A stretch of DNA of 64,000 nucleotides from Streptomyces sp. NBC_00094 (GCF_026343125.1 NZ_JAPEMB010000001.1:496001-560000), one strand, 5' to 3'. Positions 45,520-57,209 are shown, counted from the stretch's first letter. A program made the numbers and translations. The notes: generated by a model not told the origin, from the letters alone.

Positions 45520-47781
45520 TCAACCCGTGCCTGGTTGTGCGGTGTTGGCGGAGGCATGGCCCTCGGCGCCGCGGGGGCCCGTCGTGTGCCCGCGGCCGAG
45601 GAGTTCCGCCAGGCCGCGGCGGGTGGCGGCCACGATCACCCGGTCGCCCGCGCGGAGGACCCTCCCGGGTTCGAGGCGCCAGCCCTGCCCCCGGGCCGCC
45701 GCGCCGGAAGCGGAAGCGGAAGCGGAAGCGGAAGCGGAAGCGGAACCGTCCGGGACGCCGTACGCGCCGTACGCGGTGCTGCTCCGGTCCAGGGCGATGA
45801 CCCGCCAGGATCCGGGCCGGAAGGCCTCGGCGACCGTGCGGTCCTGCAGCAGCGAGTGGTCCGCGACGTCGACCGCGGCGAAGAGCAGGACCCGGCGCTC
45901 GACGGGTACCGCCCCGAGGACCTGGCGACCCATCATGGCCCCGGCGAAGGCGGGCGCCGCCAGGTGGGAGACGCTGCGGCTGCGGGTGAGGGCGGCGGGG
46001 TGCGCGGTCCGCAGGGTGCGGTAGACGGCGGTGGCGAAGTCGTCGTCGTACAGCCGGAGCACGACCCGCAGGTCGGGGGTGACGGACCGGGCGGAGAGCG
46101 CGGCCTCCAGGTTGGTGATGTCGACGCTGGTCAGGGCGAGGAGGGCGCTGGCCCGGTGGATGCGGGCGGCTTCCAGGACGCCTTCCTCCGTGACGTCGCC
46201 GATGACCGTGGGGACGCGGAGCCGCCGCGCCACGGCGACGCCGCGCGCCTCCGGGTCGGACTCGACGCATACGACGGGGATGTCCATCCTGCGCAGCCGG
46301 GCGAGGACCCGGGTGCCGACCTTCCCCAGGCCGAGGAGGACGACATGGCCGGAGAGCCCGCGCGGCGGCCGGCGCAGGGTCGTCGCCGTACGGAACGTAC
46401 CGAGGCCTTCGAGGAGGGCGGCGACGATCACGGGCAGCAGGAGCAGCCCGACGAACCCGGCGAGGATCTGCAGGACCTGACGGCTGGTCGGCTCGCCGAC
46501 GGCCGGGTCGCCGATGGCGAAGATGTCGAGGAGCGTCACATAGGCGGCGTGCAGGGGATGGTCGCCGGTGGTGAAGGTGGAGGCGAGGGCCAGGGCGAGG
46601 ACGGCGGCGGCCGCTCCGGCGAGGGACCAGCGCAGGCGCCGGGAGAAGAGCGAGGCGACGGGCAGTCCGGAGCCGCCGAAGCGGCCTGCCGGGAGACCCG
46701 GTCCGGCCGGGGTGACCGCTTCGAGGGTGACCGAGGCCCGGCCGGTGGCGGCGGCCACCGTACGGTCGTCCGGCAGGAGGCGGGGGCCCTCCTCGCCGCT
46801 GCGCTCGGAGCCCTCGCAGCCCGCCGGGTCGCCGGCCGTGGCGGAGAGCAGCGCGAGGGTGCAGAGGCCGGGGTCGGGGGCCTGGCCCGCGGCGGGCGGG
46901 GTCCGCTCGACGGCGTGCAGCAGCAGTCCGCCCGCCTGGACCACCTTGCTGGTGCCCGCGACCGCCGCCGCGGCGAGCCCGGGGGCGGCCGTGTCGGCGT
47001 CGGAGAGGACCGTGGTGGCGGCGTCGAGCTTCTCGGGGTCGAGGCCGGGTTCGGCGACGGCCGCGGCCTGGTCGAGGAGGGTTTCGAGGTGCTGGCCGAG
47101 CTTGCGGTTGTAGAGCCGGATGACGAGGCGCAGCCGGGGGTTGAGGCGGCGGGCGGTGAGCGCGGCCCGGATGTTGGTCTCGTCGTCCTCGTGGACGAGG
47201 GCGAGCGCGGCGGCGCGCTCCACCCCCGCGTCCACCAGGGCCCGGTCGTCGGCCTCCGGGGACTCGACGATCCGCAGGGAGCCCGCGGGCTCGCCGGCGT
47301 CCGCGTCGGTGCCGGAGGCCCGCGCGGTCCCGGCCGTCGGCGTCGCCCCGGCTCCGGCCGCCGTGGTGGTCCGCGTGACGGCGGCGGTGACGCGGCCGAA
47401 CAGGGCGAGCGCCCGGCCGGTGCGGGCGAGGGGCGTGCGGGGCGCGTCGGGCCGCGCCGGTACGAGGAGGGTGACCCGCTCCCCGTACACCCCGTGCAGT
47501 TCGCCCGCGAGGCGATGGGCGAGGGCGTCGCCCCCGCAGACGATCATGTGCCCGGCGGGAGCCGTACGGGGCTGTCGCTCGGTCCGGAAGGCGGGCGCGG
47601 CGAAGGGACCGGCGAAGGACCCGCCGGCCGGGGGCGCCGACGGCGGGCCGCTCGGTGCGCCGCCGGGCGGACTCCCCGGGGCCCGCGCGGGACCGGGCAC
47701 CGGCCGGGATGCCGGCTCTGCGGGAGGCGCTCCCGCGCTCTCGGGCGGAACGGCGTTGCTCTGGTGGGGGTGTGAGGGCAC
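45520..47781 (-). CDS. Two-RCK NAD-binding potassium-channel-like protein (Castor/Pollux-type)
   Basis: 753 residues. A Pro/Gly-rich N-terminal 75 residues lead to the first RCK/TrkA_N domain (HMIVCGGDALAHRLAGEL, then RIVESPEADDRALV). Two hydrophobic helices at about 385-402 and 438-458 enclose a pore-loop-like region. A second RCK domain starts at GHVVLLGLGKVGTRVLARL. This order resembles the Castor/Pollux and CASTOR-like channels that combine an ion pore with NAD-gated cytoplasmic domains. A Ser-Ala repeat interrupts the C-terminal domain. The filter sequence cannot be assigned. Confidence 0.8.
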   Translation of the reverse strand: MPSHPHQSNAVPPESAGAPPAEPASRPVPGPARAPGSPPGGAPSGPPSAPPAGGSFAGPFAAPAFRTERQPRTAPAGHMIVCGGDALAHRLAGELHGVYGERVTLLVPARPDAPRTPLARTGRALALFGRVTAAVTRTTTAAGAGATPTAGTARASGTDADAGEPAGSLRIVESPEADDRALVDAGVERAAALALVHEDDETNIRAALTARRLNPRLRLVIRLYNRKLGQHLETLLDQAAAVAEPGLDPEKLDAATTVLSDADTAAPGLAAAAVAGTSKVVQAGGLLLHAVERTPPAAGQAPDPGLCTLALLSATAGDPAGCEGSERSGEEGPRLLPDDRTVAAATGRASVTLEAVTPAGPGLPAGRFGGSGLPVASLFSRRLRWSLAGAAAAVLALALASTFTTGDHPLHAAYVTLLDIFAIGDPAVGEPTSRQVLQILAGFVGLLLLPVIVAALLEGLGTFRTATTLRRPPRGLSGHVVLLGLGKVGTRVLARLRRMDIPVVCVESDPEARGVAVARRLRVPTVIGDVTEEGVLEAARIHRASALLALTSVDITNLEAALSARSVTPDLRVVLRLYDDDFATAVYRTLRTAHPAALTRSRSVSHLAAPAFAGAMMGRQVLGAVPVERRVLLFAAVDVADHSLLQDRTVAEAFRPGSWRVIALDRSSTAYGAYGVPDGSASASASASASASGAAARGQGWRLEPGRVLRAGDRVIVAATRRGLAELLGRGHTTGPRGAEGHASANTAQPGTG
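45706..45745. repeat. 6-bp microsatellite in the RCK protein gene
   Basis: GGAAGC occurs six times and then partially. On the minus strand it encodes a Ser-Ala run (SASASASASASASG). Copy changes would keep the frame. Confidence 0.9.
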
Positions 47782-47954
47782 GTCACCAGCATGCCCTGTG
47801 CCACCGACACCGCGTGCGGCGGCCGTTGCGCCCCGCTCGTCGCCCGGCCCCTCCCCCGGGCGGACGCACGACGCGCCCCCGTACGCCGCACGTCGCTACG
47901 CCGGTCGGCGCACTCCGCCCTGCGCGCACCCCTCCTTCTTCCTACGGTGACTGA

Positions 47955-49247
47955 ATGATCGTCACGTCAGCTGTCCGTCATGCTGCCGCCGGTACCGCGG
48001 CGCTGCTGTTCGTGCTGCCCGTTCCGGCGGCCACGGCCTCCCCCGCCTCTCCCCTCTCCGTCGCCTCGCCAGTCGCCTCGCCAGTCGCCTCCTCCGTCGA
48101 CGAGCCGACTCCTCCCGCGCGGCGGTTCGTCGACCCGGCCCGGCTCGACCGGCACGGCACGCAGGTGCAGCGACTGCCGGGTGCGCCCGCCGTGCCGTCG
48201 CTCTCGGCGCTGTCCTGGGTGGTGGCGGACGCGTCCTCGGGCGAGGTGCTCGCGGCGCGGAACGCGCACCGGAAGCTGCCGCCGGCCAGCACCCTCAAGG
48301 CCCTGTTCGCCCTCACCGCGCTCCCCCACCAGGACCCCTCCGAGCAGCACACCGTGGCCGATTCCGAGCTGACCGGGATCGGGGCGGGCAGCAGCCTGGT
48401 CGGGGTCAAGGAGGGGTACACGTACAAGGTGTCGGACCTGTGGAACGGGGTCTTCCTCAGCTCGGGCAACGACGCCGTGCACGTCCTTGCCGCGATGAAC
48501 GGCGGCTGGGAGTCGATGTCCCGGCAGATGCAGGAGAAGGCCAGGTCCCTCGGCGCCCGGGACACCCATGTGGTCTCCCCCGACGGGTACGACGCGCCGG
48601 GGCAGGTGTCCTCGGCGTTCGACCTGGCGGTCTTCGGGCGGGCCGGGCTCCAGGATCCGGCGTTCACGCGGTACTGCTCCACTCCGTACGCGGACTTCCC
48701 CGCGGGTTCCTGGTCGTACGGCATCGCCAACACCAACCGTCTCCTCACGGGCGCGGACGGGGTGGCCCGCTACCCGGGGCTCCTCGGCATCAAGAACGGC
48801 TACACGACCAACGCGGGCAACACCCTGATCTCCGCCGCGCGCCGGGGCGGCCGGACGCTGGTCGTCTCGGTGATGAACCCGCAGGGCGGCGGCGGTCTCA
48901 CCGTGTACGAGGAGGCGCGCTCGCTCCTCGACTGGGGCTTCGAGGCGGCGGGGCGGGTCCAGCCGGTGGGCTCGCTGCTGCCGGGCCGGACCCAGGGCGC
49001 GGCCGAGGCGGGCGGCCGGGCCCGGTCGGCGGGTCGGGACGGCGACGTGGCGGTGGCCGCGGCCGGGGCGGCCGGCAGGGCTCCCCGAGCCGGGGCGGAG
49101 GCGGCGGCCGCGCCCCGTGGAAGCTCCGCGGGCGAGGAGGCGCCGTCGGGTCCCTCGGCGGGGCTGCCGCTGGCCCTGGTCGGCTCGGCCTGCGCGGCGG
49201 CTCTCGCGCTGTGGGGATGGCGCCGCAGGGCGGCCCAACGGCCCTGA
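47955..49247 (+). CDS. D-alanyl-D-alanine carboxypeptidase (peptidase S11)
   Basis: 430 residues. A signal peptide ([15 protein letters not shown]) and a Ser/Pro-rich segment precede the catalytic domain. The nucleophile motif is STLK (Ser112-Lys115), the second motif is SGN (170-172) and the third is KNG (280-282) where most family members have KTG. An Ala/Gly-rich linker and a C-terminal membrane anchor ([17 protein letters not shown]) with a basic tail follow. It trims peptidoglycan side chains outside the membrane. Confidence 0.93.
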   Translation: MIVTSAVRHAAAGTAALLFVLPVPAATASPASPLSVASPVASPVASSVDEPTPPARRFVDPARLDRHGTQVQRLPGAPAVPSLSALSWVVADASSGEVLAARNAHRKLPPASTLKALFALTALPHQDPSEQHTVADSELTGIGAGSSLVGVKEGYTYKVSDLWNGVFLSSGNDAVHVLAAMNGGWESMSRQMQEKARSLGARDTHVVSPDGYDAPGQVSSAFDLAVFGRAGLQDPAFTRYCSTPYADFPAGSWSYGIANTNRLLTGADGVARYPGLLGIKNGYTTNAGNTLISAARRGGRTLVVSVMNPQGGGGLTVYEEARSLLDWGFEAAGRVQPVGSLLPGRTQGAAEAGGRARSAGRDGDVAVAAAGAAGRAPRAGAEAAAAPRGSSAGEEAPSGPSAGLPLALVGSACAAALALWGWRRRAAQRP

Positions 49248-49548
49248 CCGCACCGGGCCCGCGGGGGCGGAACACGCGGGAGCGGGGGGCGAGGACCGCC
49301 GGTCGTGCGGCGCCACTGGAGACATCGGACGGTCGTGTCGGCGACCGCCCGGTGGGCGCGCCGCACGGTCGGCTCACCGCGTCGGGGGCCCGCCGCGGAA
49401 CGCAGGGGCCGGGCCGACGCAGCACGCCCGGGGGCCGACGCGGAACGCCCCGGTGCCCGACGCGGAACGCAGGGGCCAGCCGAGGGCCGACGCGCGGAAC
49501 GCCCCGGGGCCCGACGCGGAACGCCGGCCCCCCCCCGGGCACCCCGTG
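49248..49548. other. 301-bp gap with degenerate direct repeats
   Basis: No gene is seen. From about 49385 the sequence carries some six diverged copies of GACGCGGAACGC at intervals of about 20 to 30 bp. They lie between the convergent carboxypeptidase and UvrA-like genes and might act in termination, but no clean hairpin was found. Confidence 0.55.
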
Positions 49549-51936
<2,388 letters not shown>

Positions 51937-52102
51937 CGTGTCTCCTCTGTCGGACGGGGGTGTGAATGCGTGATCATCGCATCGCGCCGTCTCCGACGTC
52001 GGGAGAATCGCGATGCCCACGCCCCGCCACGCTATCCGGGGCCCGATGGCCACGCTTCTCGATTCCTGATCGATCGGCCGCCTCCCGCCCCGTCCGCAGA
52101 GG

Positions 52103-52345
52103 TCAGGCCCCTTGCAGTCCTTCCAGGGCCTGCCGGGACGCGGGCCGGCCGTGGGAGACGTACCGCTCGGCGGCGCGGACCGCCTCGTGGGCGGTGCGCT
52201 CTCCCATCAGGACGCACAGGGTGTACGCCGTGTCCTCGAAGCGCCGGCGGACCGACAGGTCGCACGGCCTGGCGAGCACGGACCGCTCCTGCGTGCGGTA
52301 GTGCCGCAACAGCCGGTCGACCGTGTTCCTGTCGGGCAGCAGCAT
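52103..52345 (-). CDS. DUF5133 small protein
   Basis: 80 residues. The sequence LLPDRNTVDRLLRHYRTQE, RRFEDTAYTLCVLMGERT and EAVRAAERYV matches the Streptomyces DUF5133 family, whose function is unknown. It has no signal or metal motif. It precedes the epimerase gene divergently across 138 bp. Confidence 0.85.
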   Translation of the reverse strand: MLLPDRNTVDRLLRHYRTQERSVLARPCDLSVRRRFEDTAYTLCVLMGERTAHEAVRAAERYVSHGRPASRQALEGLQGA

Positions 52346-52483
52346 CGCGCTCTCCTGTCACCTGTCTCCCGAGTCGCTCCATCCTCCCGGTCGTCGCCCA
52401 CGCTCGCGACCCGCGCGGGCACGCTCCGTGACGGAGCGGGCTCCGGAGTGCGGTTCCGTCGCCCATGGCGGAGGGTCGAAGAC

Positions 52484-53521
52484 ATGAACCCGAGCACGCG
52501 ACAGCGGGTGGTGGTCACCGGCGCCACCGGCAATGTCGGTACGAGCCTGGTGCGGGCGCTGGCCCGTGAGCCACGGGTCGGTTCCGTCCTCGGCCTCGCC
52601 CGCCGCAGGCCCGGTCTGGAGCTGCCCGGTGTGGAGTGGGCCGAGGTCGACCTGTCCCTGGAGGGCGACGAGCCGCGCCTCGCCCAGTACGTGGCGGAGG
52701 CGGACGCGGTCGTCCACCTGGCCTGGCGGTTCGGGCCGACCCACGATCCGGTGGAGACCTGGCGGACCAACGTGCTGGGCGCGGTGCGCGTCTTCGACGC
52801 GGTCGCGGCGGCGCGGGTGCCGGTCCTCGTGCACGCCTCCTCGGTGGGGGCGTACTCCCCCGGCCCGCCCGGCGGAGCGCCGGTGTCCGAGTCCTGGCCG
52901 ACGCACGGCTGGCCGGGCGCCGCGTACACCCGGGAGAAGGCGTACCTGGAGCGGGTCCTCGACACCTTCGAACGCGACCATCCGCTGACCCGGGTGGTCC
53001 GGATGCGCCCGGCCTTCCTCTTCAAGGAGGAGTCGGCGAGCGGGCAACGGCGGATCTTCGCCGGACGGTTCTTCCCCGGGCAGCTGGTGCGGCCCGACCT
53101 GCTGCCCCTGCTGCCGGAGTTCACGGGACTCCGCTTCCAGGTCCTGCACACGGAGGACGCCGCGGACGCCTACCGGAGGGCGCTCCTCAGGGACGTCCGC
53201 GGCGCGTTCAACCTCGCCGCCGAACCGGTCATCGACGCCGAGACCCTCGGCCGGCTCCTGCACGCCCGGCCGGTGAAGGTCCCGGCCGGCGCGGTGCGCG
53301 GCGCCCTGTCGGCGGCCTGGCGGCTGCGCCTCGCACCGGCCTCCCCCGACCTCTTCGACGCCTTGCGGCAGATGCCGCTGCTCGCCACCGAGCGGGCCCG
53401 GCGGGAGCTGGAGTGGGAGCCGTCGATGACCTCGCTGGAGGCCCTGGAGGCGTTCCTCCGCGGGGTCCGCACGGGCGCGGGCGAGGACACGGCCCCCTTG
53501 GCGGGCCACCGCGTCGGCTGA
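52484..53521 (+). CDS. NAD-dependent epimerase/dehydratase (extended SDR)
   Basis: 345 residues. The N-terminal dinucleotide motif is TGATGNVGTSLVRAL. The catalytic Ser region is VHASSVGAYSP, and YTREKAYLE carries the YxxxK pair (Tyr in AAYTREK). The middle has a MRPAFLFKEE region. GGAGGG precedes the ATG. The family includes sugar-nucleotide epimerases and reductases. The N-terminal fold resembles RmlD/UGE-like proteins, but the substrate is unknown. Confidence 0.88.
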   Translation: MNPSTRQRVVVTGATGNVGTSLVRALAREPRVGSVLGLARRRPGLELPGVEWAEVDLSLEGDEPRLAQYVAEADAVVHLAWRFGPTHDPVETWRTNVLGAVRVFDAVAAARVPVLVHASSVGAYSPGPPGGAPVSESWPTHGWPGAAYTREKAYLERVLDTFERDHPLTRVVRMRPAFLFKEESASGQRRIFAGRFFPGQLVRPDLLPLLPEFTGLRFQVLHTEDAADAYRRALLRDVRGAFNLAAEPVIDAETLGRLLHARPVKVPAGAVRGALSAAWRLRLAPASPDLFDALRQMPLLATERARRELEWEPSMTSLEALEAFLRGVRTGAGEDTAPLAGHRVG

Positions 53522-53568
53522 CCCGGCCGGGGCGGACCCCTCGATGACAGGGCGTCGGCCCCGGTGCC

Positions 53569-54432
53569 TCAGCGCGTGGCGGACGGCCAGTCGACGATAC
53601 GTATCCCGGCGCCCGCGGCCTCGCGGCCCCGGCAGTGGGAGCGATGGCGGCGCAGTACGGCATCGATGTCGAGGTGGCGGGCGAACTCGGGCCGGGAGGC
53701 GAGCCGTTGGGCGTACGCCCAGAGCTGCGGGTGTCCGGCGACCCGGTCCATCGCGGCGGCGTCCAGGTGCCAGCGATGGACGGTGTCGAGCTGGACGAGG
53801 GTGACCCAGACGTGCACGTCGGCGGCGGTCGGCGCGTCACCGAGGACGTACGGGCGGCCGGTGAGTCGGCGCTCCAGGGAACCGAGCGCCGCGAAGAGGA
53901 CGGTCAGCGGGTCGCGGTGGGCGGCCTCGCCGTCGAGGCCGAGCTCGCCGGCGCGCTGGGCGGCCCGGTTGACACTCCGCTCGCAGAGGTCGGCGACGGC
54001 GTCGATCTCGGCCCGGTGTTCCTCGGGCAGCAGGTCGGGCCCTTCGCCGCGGAAGCGCAGGGCGAGGTCCCGCAGGATGTCGGGAACATGGGTGCTGACG
54101 ATGCGCCCGGTCCACCCGTCACTGAGTACGGGCGCGGCGGCCGGCCCGTCGTACAGGTGGGCGCTCGCCTCGTACAGCGGACGGAGCGCCTCGTACCCGC
54201 CGTCGGGGGTGTCGGGGGTCTCGGGGAGCACGGTCAGCGGCAGCGTGTCGTCGAGGCCCAGGAGGCCGTGGGTCAGGGCGATGCCCAGACAGCCGGGACT
54301 GGACGGTGCCAGATGGAGGCGGTAGCGGTGCGGTACCGCGTAGTGGCCGCTGTGCTCGTCACGGCCGATCCGGCCGCGGAAGGCGGGCACGGCGGAGGCG
54401 GGCAGGAGCGAGGAGGGGACGACGACGGACAT
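53569..54432 (-). CDS. Glutathione S-transferase/glutathionyl-hydroquinone reductase-like protein
   Basis: 287 residues. FRGRIGRDEHSGHYAVPHRY and a GST C-terminal helical domain (EIDAVADLCERSVNRAAQRAG, YVLGDAPTAADVHVWVTLVQ) match the ECM4/YqjG-type family. The redox motif, normally CPWAHR, reads SSPGCLGIAL here, so the usual catalytic Cys is Ser. The cysteine two places on might substitute or the protein may have lost the chemistry. Actinomycetes lack glutathione and use mycothiol, so the thiol partner may be different. Confidence 0.8.
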   Translation of the reverse strand: MSVVVPSSLLPASAVPAFRGRIGRDEHSGHYAVPHRYRLHLAPSSPGCLGIALTHGLLGLDDTLPLTVLPETPDTPDGGYEALRPLYEASAHLYDGPAAAPVLSDGWTGRIVSTHVPDILRDLALRFRGEGPDLLPEEHRAEIDAVADLCERSVNRAAQRAGELGLDGEAAHRDPLTVLFAALGSLERRLTGRPYVLGDAPTAADVHVWVTLVQLDTVHRWHLDAAAMDRVAGHPQLWAYAQRLASRPEFARHLDIDAVLRRHRSHCRGREAAGAGIRIVDWPSATR

Positions 54433-54925
54433 GCTTCTCCCTGGAGGGTGCTCGGTGCCGGGTCGGGGCGGCGCGCGGCGGCGACGGTCGCGAGGACGCG
54501 ACCGCGGCGGCCACCGCGCGGGGCCCGGAGGCGGCAGGGGTACGGGAAGGAGGAGACGGGCGGTACGCGCTGCGGCCGTGCCCGGTCCCGTGCGCCGGAA
54601 CGCGGCGGTACGGGGCGGGACGGGAGCGGTACGGGTGGGCCGGCCGGTTCAGCGGACGGGGTGGACACCCCGGCGGGAACGGCGACTCGCGGCGCTGCAG
54701 ACCCGCAGCAGATCGATGTGGCGGCGGGAGGTGAGCGGCAGGGGGCGAGGGAGGGGTGCGGCGTGCGAGCTGTCTCGCCGGCCGGTGCACCCCATGGTTC
54801 CCTACCCGTCCACTCGGAATTCCCGTCCATGAGTCTCCGACCGGTCGGCCGCGCCGTCAAGGGTGCGGGACGCGCCACCTGCCGGACGTACGGATCCCGT
54901 GGGGCCCGTGCGGAATAATGCGCGC
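54433..54925. other. 493-bp gap upstream of the GST and Rrf2 genes
   Basis: No gene is seen in this GC-rich gap. GGAATTCC (54817-54824) is a short palindrome, and GAATAAT (54913-54919) close before the Rrf2 ATG could be part of a -10 box, giving a nearly leaderless transcript. Confidence 0.4.
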
Positions 54926-55381
54926 ATGCGCATTTCAGCCAAGGCCGACTACGCGGTGCGGGCCGCCCTGCAGCTCGCCGCCGCCCGGGACTCCGGGCCG
55001 TTGAAGGCCGAGGCGATCGCCGAAGTCCAGGGCATCTCGCACAAGTTCCTGGAGGGGATCCTCGGCGACATGCGCAAGGGGGGTCTCGTCCAGAGCCAGC
55101 GCGGCGGCAACGGCGGATACTGGCTGGCCAGACCGGCGGAGTCGATCTCCGTCGCGGACGTGATCCGGTGCGTGGAGGGCCCCCTGGTCTCCGTACGCGG
55201 GGAGCGACCGCCGGACCTGTCGTACACGGGGCCCGCCGAGTCCCTGCTCCCGCTGTGGATCGCGCTCCGGGCCAGCGTGCGCGCCGTGCTCGGGGTGTCG
55301 CTCGCGGAGGTCGCGGCGGCCGAGCTGCCGGCCGGCATCACCGCGCTCGCGGCCGACCCGGAGGCCTGGACCAACCCCTGA
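54926..55381 (+). CDS. Rrf2-family transcriptional regulator
   Basis: 151 residues. The winged helix reads MRISAKADYAVRAALQLAAA, QGISHKFLEGILGDMRKGG and QRGGNGGYWLARPAESIS, the Rrf2 signature. Only one Cys (VIRCVEGPL) is present, so the Fe-S cluster of IscR/NsrR is absent and it should sense another signal, as CymR does in sulfur control. It lies 276 bp before the DszC-like gene and a 32-bp dyad operator in between is the likely target. Confidence 0.92.
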   Translation: MRISAKADYAVRAALQLAAARDSGPLKAEAIAEVQGISHKFLEGILGDMRKGGLVQSQRGGNGGYWLARPAESISVADVIRCVEGPLVSVRGERPPDLSYTGPAESLLPLWIALRASVRAVLGVSLAEVAAAELPAGITALAADPEAWTNP

Positions 55382-55440
55382 CCGGCCCCTGACCCACCCC
55401 TGACCCACCGCTGACCGGCCCCTGACCACCCCTGATCGGC
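55379..55440. repeat. 10-11-bp direct repeats after the Rrf2 gene
   Basis: About five copies of an ACC-(GG/CA)CCCCTG unit follow the Rrf2 stop, for example ACCGGCCCCTG and ACCCACCCCTG. They extend to about 55440, where the AT-richer promoter region begins. Confidence 0.6.
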
Positions 55441-55612
55441 CACGCGCCCGCCCGGGTCCGTGGTCAAGACTCCGCGGCACCCGTCGACTTGACCCTCCCT
55501 CACCCCCACCCCCCTCACCCCTCACTCCCTCGCCCCTTCAGGTCTCACTCACCAAGACACGCATGTCCAGCCTGCGGACGCCTCTTGGGGCTGAGGGATG
55601 ACGTCTGCCACT

Positions 55613-55644
55613 ATCCCTATCGTTCCAGTGGGAATACTAGGGAT
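55613..55644. promoter_or_regulatory. 32-bp dyad operator before the acyl-CoA-dehydrogenase-like gene
   Basis: ATCCCTA at 55613 and TAGGGAT at 55638 are perfect arms, and inside them TTCC and GGAA also pair (ATCCCTAnnnTTCC with GGAAnnnTAGGGAT). The dyad ends 14 bp before the GTG and covers a TACTAG -10-like box. It resembles the TTCC/GGAA operators of CymR-type Rrf2 regulators. Confidence 0.65.
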
Positions 55645-55657
55645 CGGATGAGGTGAC

Positions 55658-56971
55658 GTGACTACGCCGAGGAAATCGCCGAGGAGAACCGCGATACGCG
55701 CCACCTCCGCACCGGCCGACCGGCCTGCGGACGACGCGATCTGGCCCCGCGTCACCCGGGAGGTCGCCGACGACCTCGCCGTCGACGCACCCGCCAGGGA
55801 CCGGGCCGGCAAGGCCCCCTTCGACGAGGTCGCCCGGCTCCAGGAGGCCGGGCTGCCCGCTCTCCTCACGGCGCCGCGCGCCGACCGGCGGGGCGCGGAC
55901 TGGCGGGCCGCCTCCGCCGTCGTCCGGGAGATCTCCGCCGCCGACAGCTCCGTCGGCGAACTCCTCGCCCACCACTACGTCCTGTCCTGGAGCAGCCGCT
56001 TCTTCGGCCCCGCGCCGGACACCGGCTCCGTGCCCGCGCTCGACGCGCGGACGGCCCAGGAGCACTGGCTGCTCGCCGGCGGCGTCGAGCCGCCCCGCAC
56101 CGGGACCGACCCCGGGCTCACGCTCACCCCCGCCACGGGCGGCTGGATCCTCGACGGGCGCCGCGCGTTCACCTCCGGCGTCGCCGTGGCCGACCGGCTG
56201 GTCGTCGGCGCCCGGCCCGGCGGCACCGGCGACTGGCTGGTCGTCCTGGTGGACCCGGCGCATCCCGGGGTGTTCACCGACCCCGGTACGGAACGGGTCG
56301 GACAACGGCTCTCCGGCGCCGGCACCGTCACCTTCGACCACGTCCCGATCCCCGCCGAGCACGTGCTCGGCCTGCTCCCGTACGACGAACACGCCGTCGC
56401 CCCCTTCGCGACCCTCGCCCCGCTCGCCCTGCGCCTGCTCCTCGTCCAGGTCGGACTCGGCATCGCCGAAGGGGCCCTCGCCGAAGCCCGGGACGTCAGC
56501 CGCGCCGGCCAGGCCGGGCCGGTCCCGGTCCCCCTGGAGCGCGACGGTTCGTCCGTCGCCGGCGCCGATCCCGTGGGGCCGGGCGACGACCCGTACCTCC
56601 TCCTCGCGTACGGAGAGCTGGCCACGGCCGCGCACGCCGCGTCGGCGGTCGTGGAGCGGGCCACGGACGCCCTGGCCCGCGGGCTGCTCGCCGGACCCGC
56701 GCTGGGCCCGGAGGAACGGGCCGACATCGCCGTGCTCGTCGCCGCGGCGGAGACGCTCACCGGCCGTGCCGCCGTACGCATCACCACCCGCGTCCTCGAA
56801 CTCGTCGACGGCGCGGAGGGCGCCGACGCCCAGGGGGGCGGACCGGGCTTCGACCGCTTCTGGCGCAACGCCCGCGCGCTCACCGCCCCGACACAGCCGG
56901 CCCTCCGGCTCCGCGACATCGGCGACCACTACCTGAACGGCACGCACGCGCGGCTCACCCTGCCGGCCTGA
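55658..56971 (+). CDS. Acyl-CoA-dehydrogenase-fold flavoprotein (DszC/SfnC-like)
   Basis: 437 residues. The fold has an N-terminal helical domain, a FTSGVAVADRLVVGAR middle beta domain and a C-terminal helical domain with FDRFWRNARALTAPTQP. The ADRLVV and RNART-like (RNARAL) residues are typical of the flavin monooxygenase branch (DszC, SfnC) that oxidises sulfur compounds or alkylamines and lacks the catalytic Glu of true dehydrogenases. AGGTGAC precedes the GTG. The Rrf2 regulator upstream points to sulfur control. The FMN reductase partner is not nearby. Confidence 0.82.
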   Translation: MTTPRKSPRRTAIRATSAPADRPADDAIWPRVTREVADDLAVDAPARDRAGKAPFDEVARLQEAGLPALLTAPRADRRGADWRAASAVVREISAADSSVGELLAHHYVLSWSSRFFGPAPDTGSVPALDARTAQEHWLLAGGVEPPRTGTDPGLTLTPATGGWILDGRRAFTSGVAVADRLVVGARPGGTGDWLVVLVDPAHPGVFTDPGTERVGQRLSGAGTVTFDHVPIPAEHVLGLLPYDEHAVAPFATLAPLALRLLLVQVGLGIAEGALAEARDVSRAGQAGPVPVPLERDGSSVAGADPVGPGDDPYLLLAYGELATAAHAASAVVERATDALARGLLAGPALGPEERADIAVLVAAAETLTGRAAVRITTRVLELVDGAEGADAQGGGPGFDRFWRNARALTAPTQPALRLRDIGDHYLNGTHARLTLPA

Positions 56972-57084
56972 CGTCGACGGCACGACGGCGGCCGACCGGG
57001 GAAGACGACCGGCCACGGACCACCGGCCACAGACCACCGACGGCAGATGGCCTGACGGCTTGGCGGCCTGACGGCGCCGCAGAA

Positions 57085-57120
57085 GGGACCGACGGTCCGG
57101 CATGTCGGGACGTCCGTCCC
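57085..57120. promoter_or_regulatory. Two DosR/OsdR-like dyads upstream of uspA-like gene
   Basis: GGGACCGACGGTCC (57085-57098) and GGGACGTCCGTCCC (57107-57120, GGGAC and GTCCC as perfect arms around a 4-nt core) lie 90-125 bp before the ATG. Both resemble the GGGAC-n4-GTCCC boxes of DosR/DevR-type regulators that control universal stress proteins. Confidence 0.55.
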
Positions 57121-57209
57121 TCTCCTCGGGCCCCCCTTGGGCCCAAGCTGGTGGGAGGAGGGCCCGGCCGCGTCGGCGGGCCCGGCACGCTACTGACGGA
57201 GGCAGTCCG

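Noticed and set aside
49385..49530. CRISPR-like or att-type repeats
   Set aside because: The copies are degenerate, irregularly spaced and very GC-rich; they look like drifted direct repeats.
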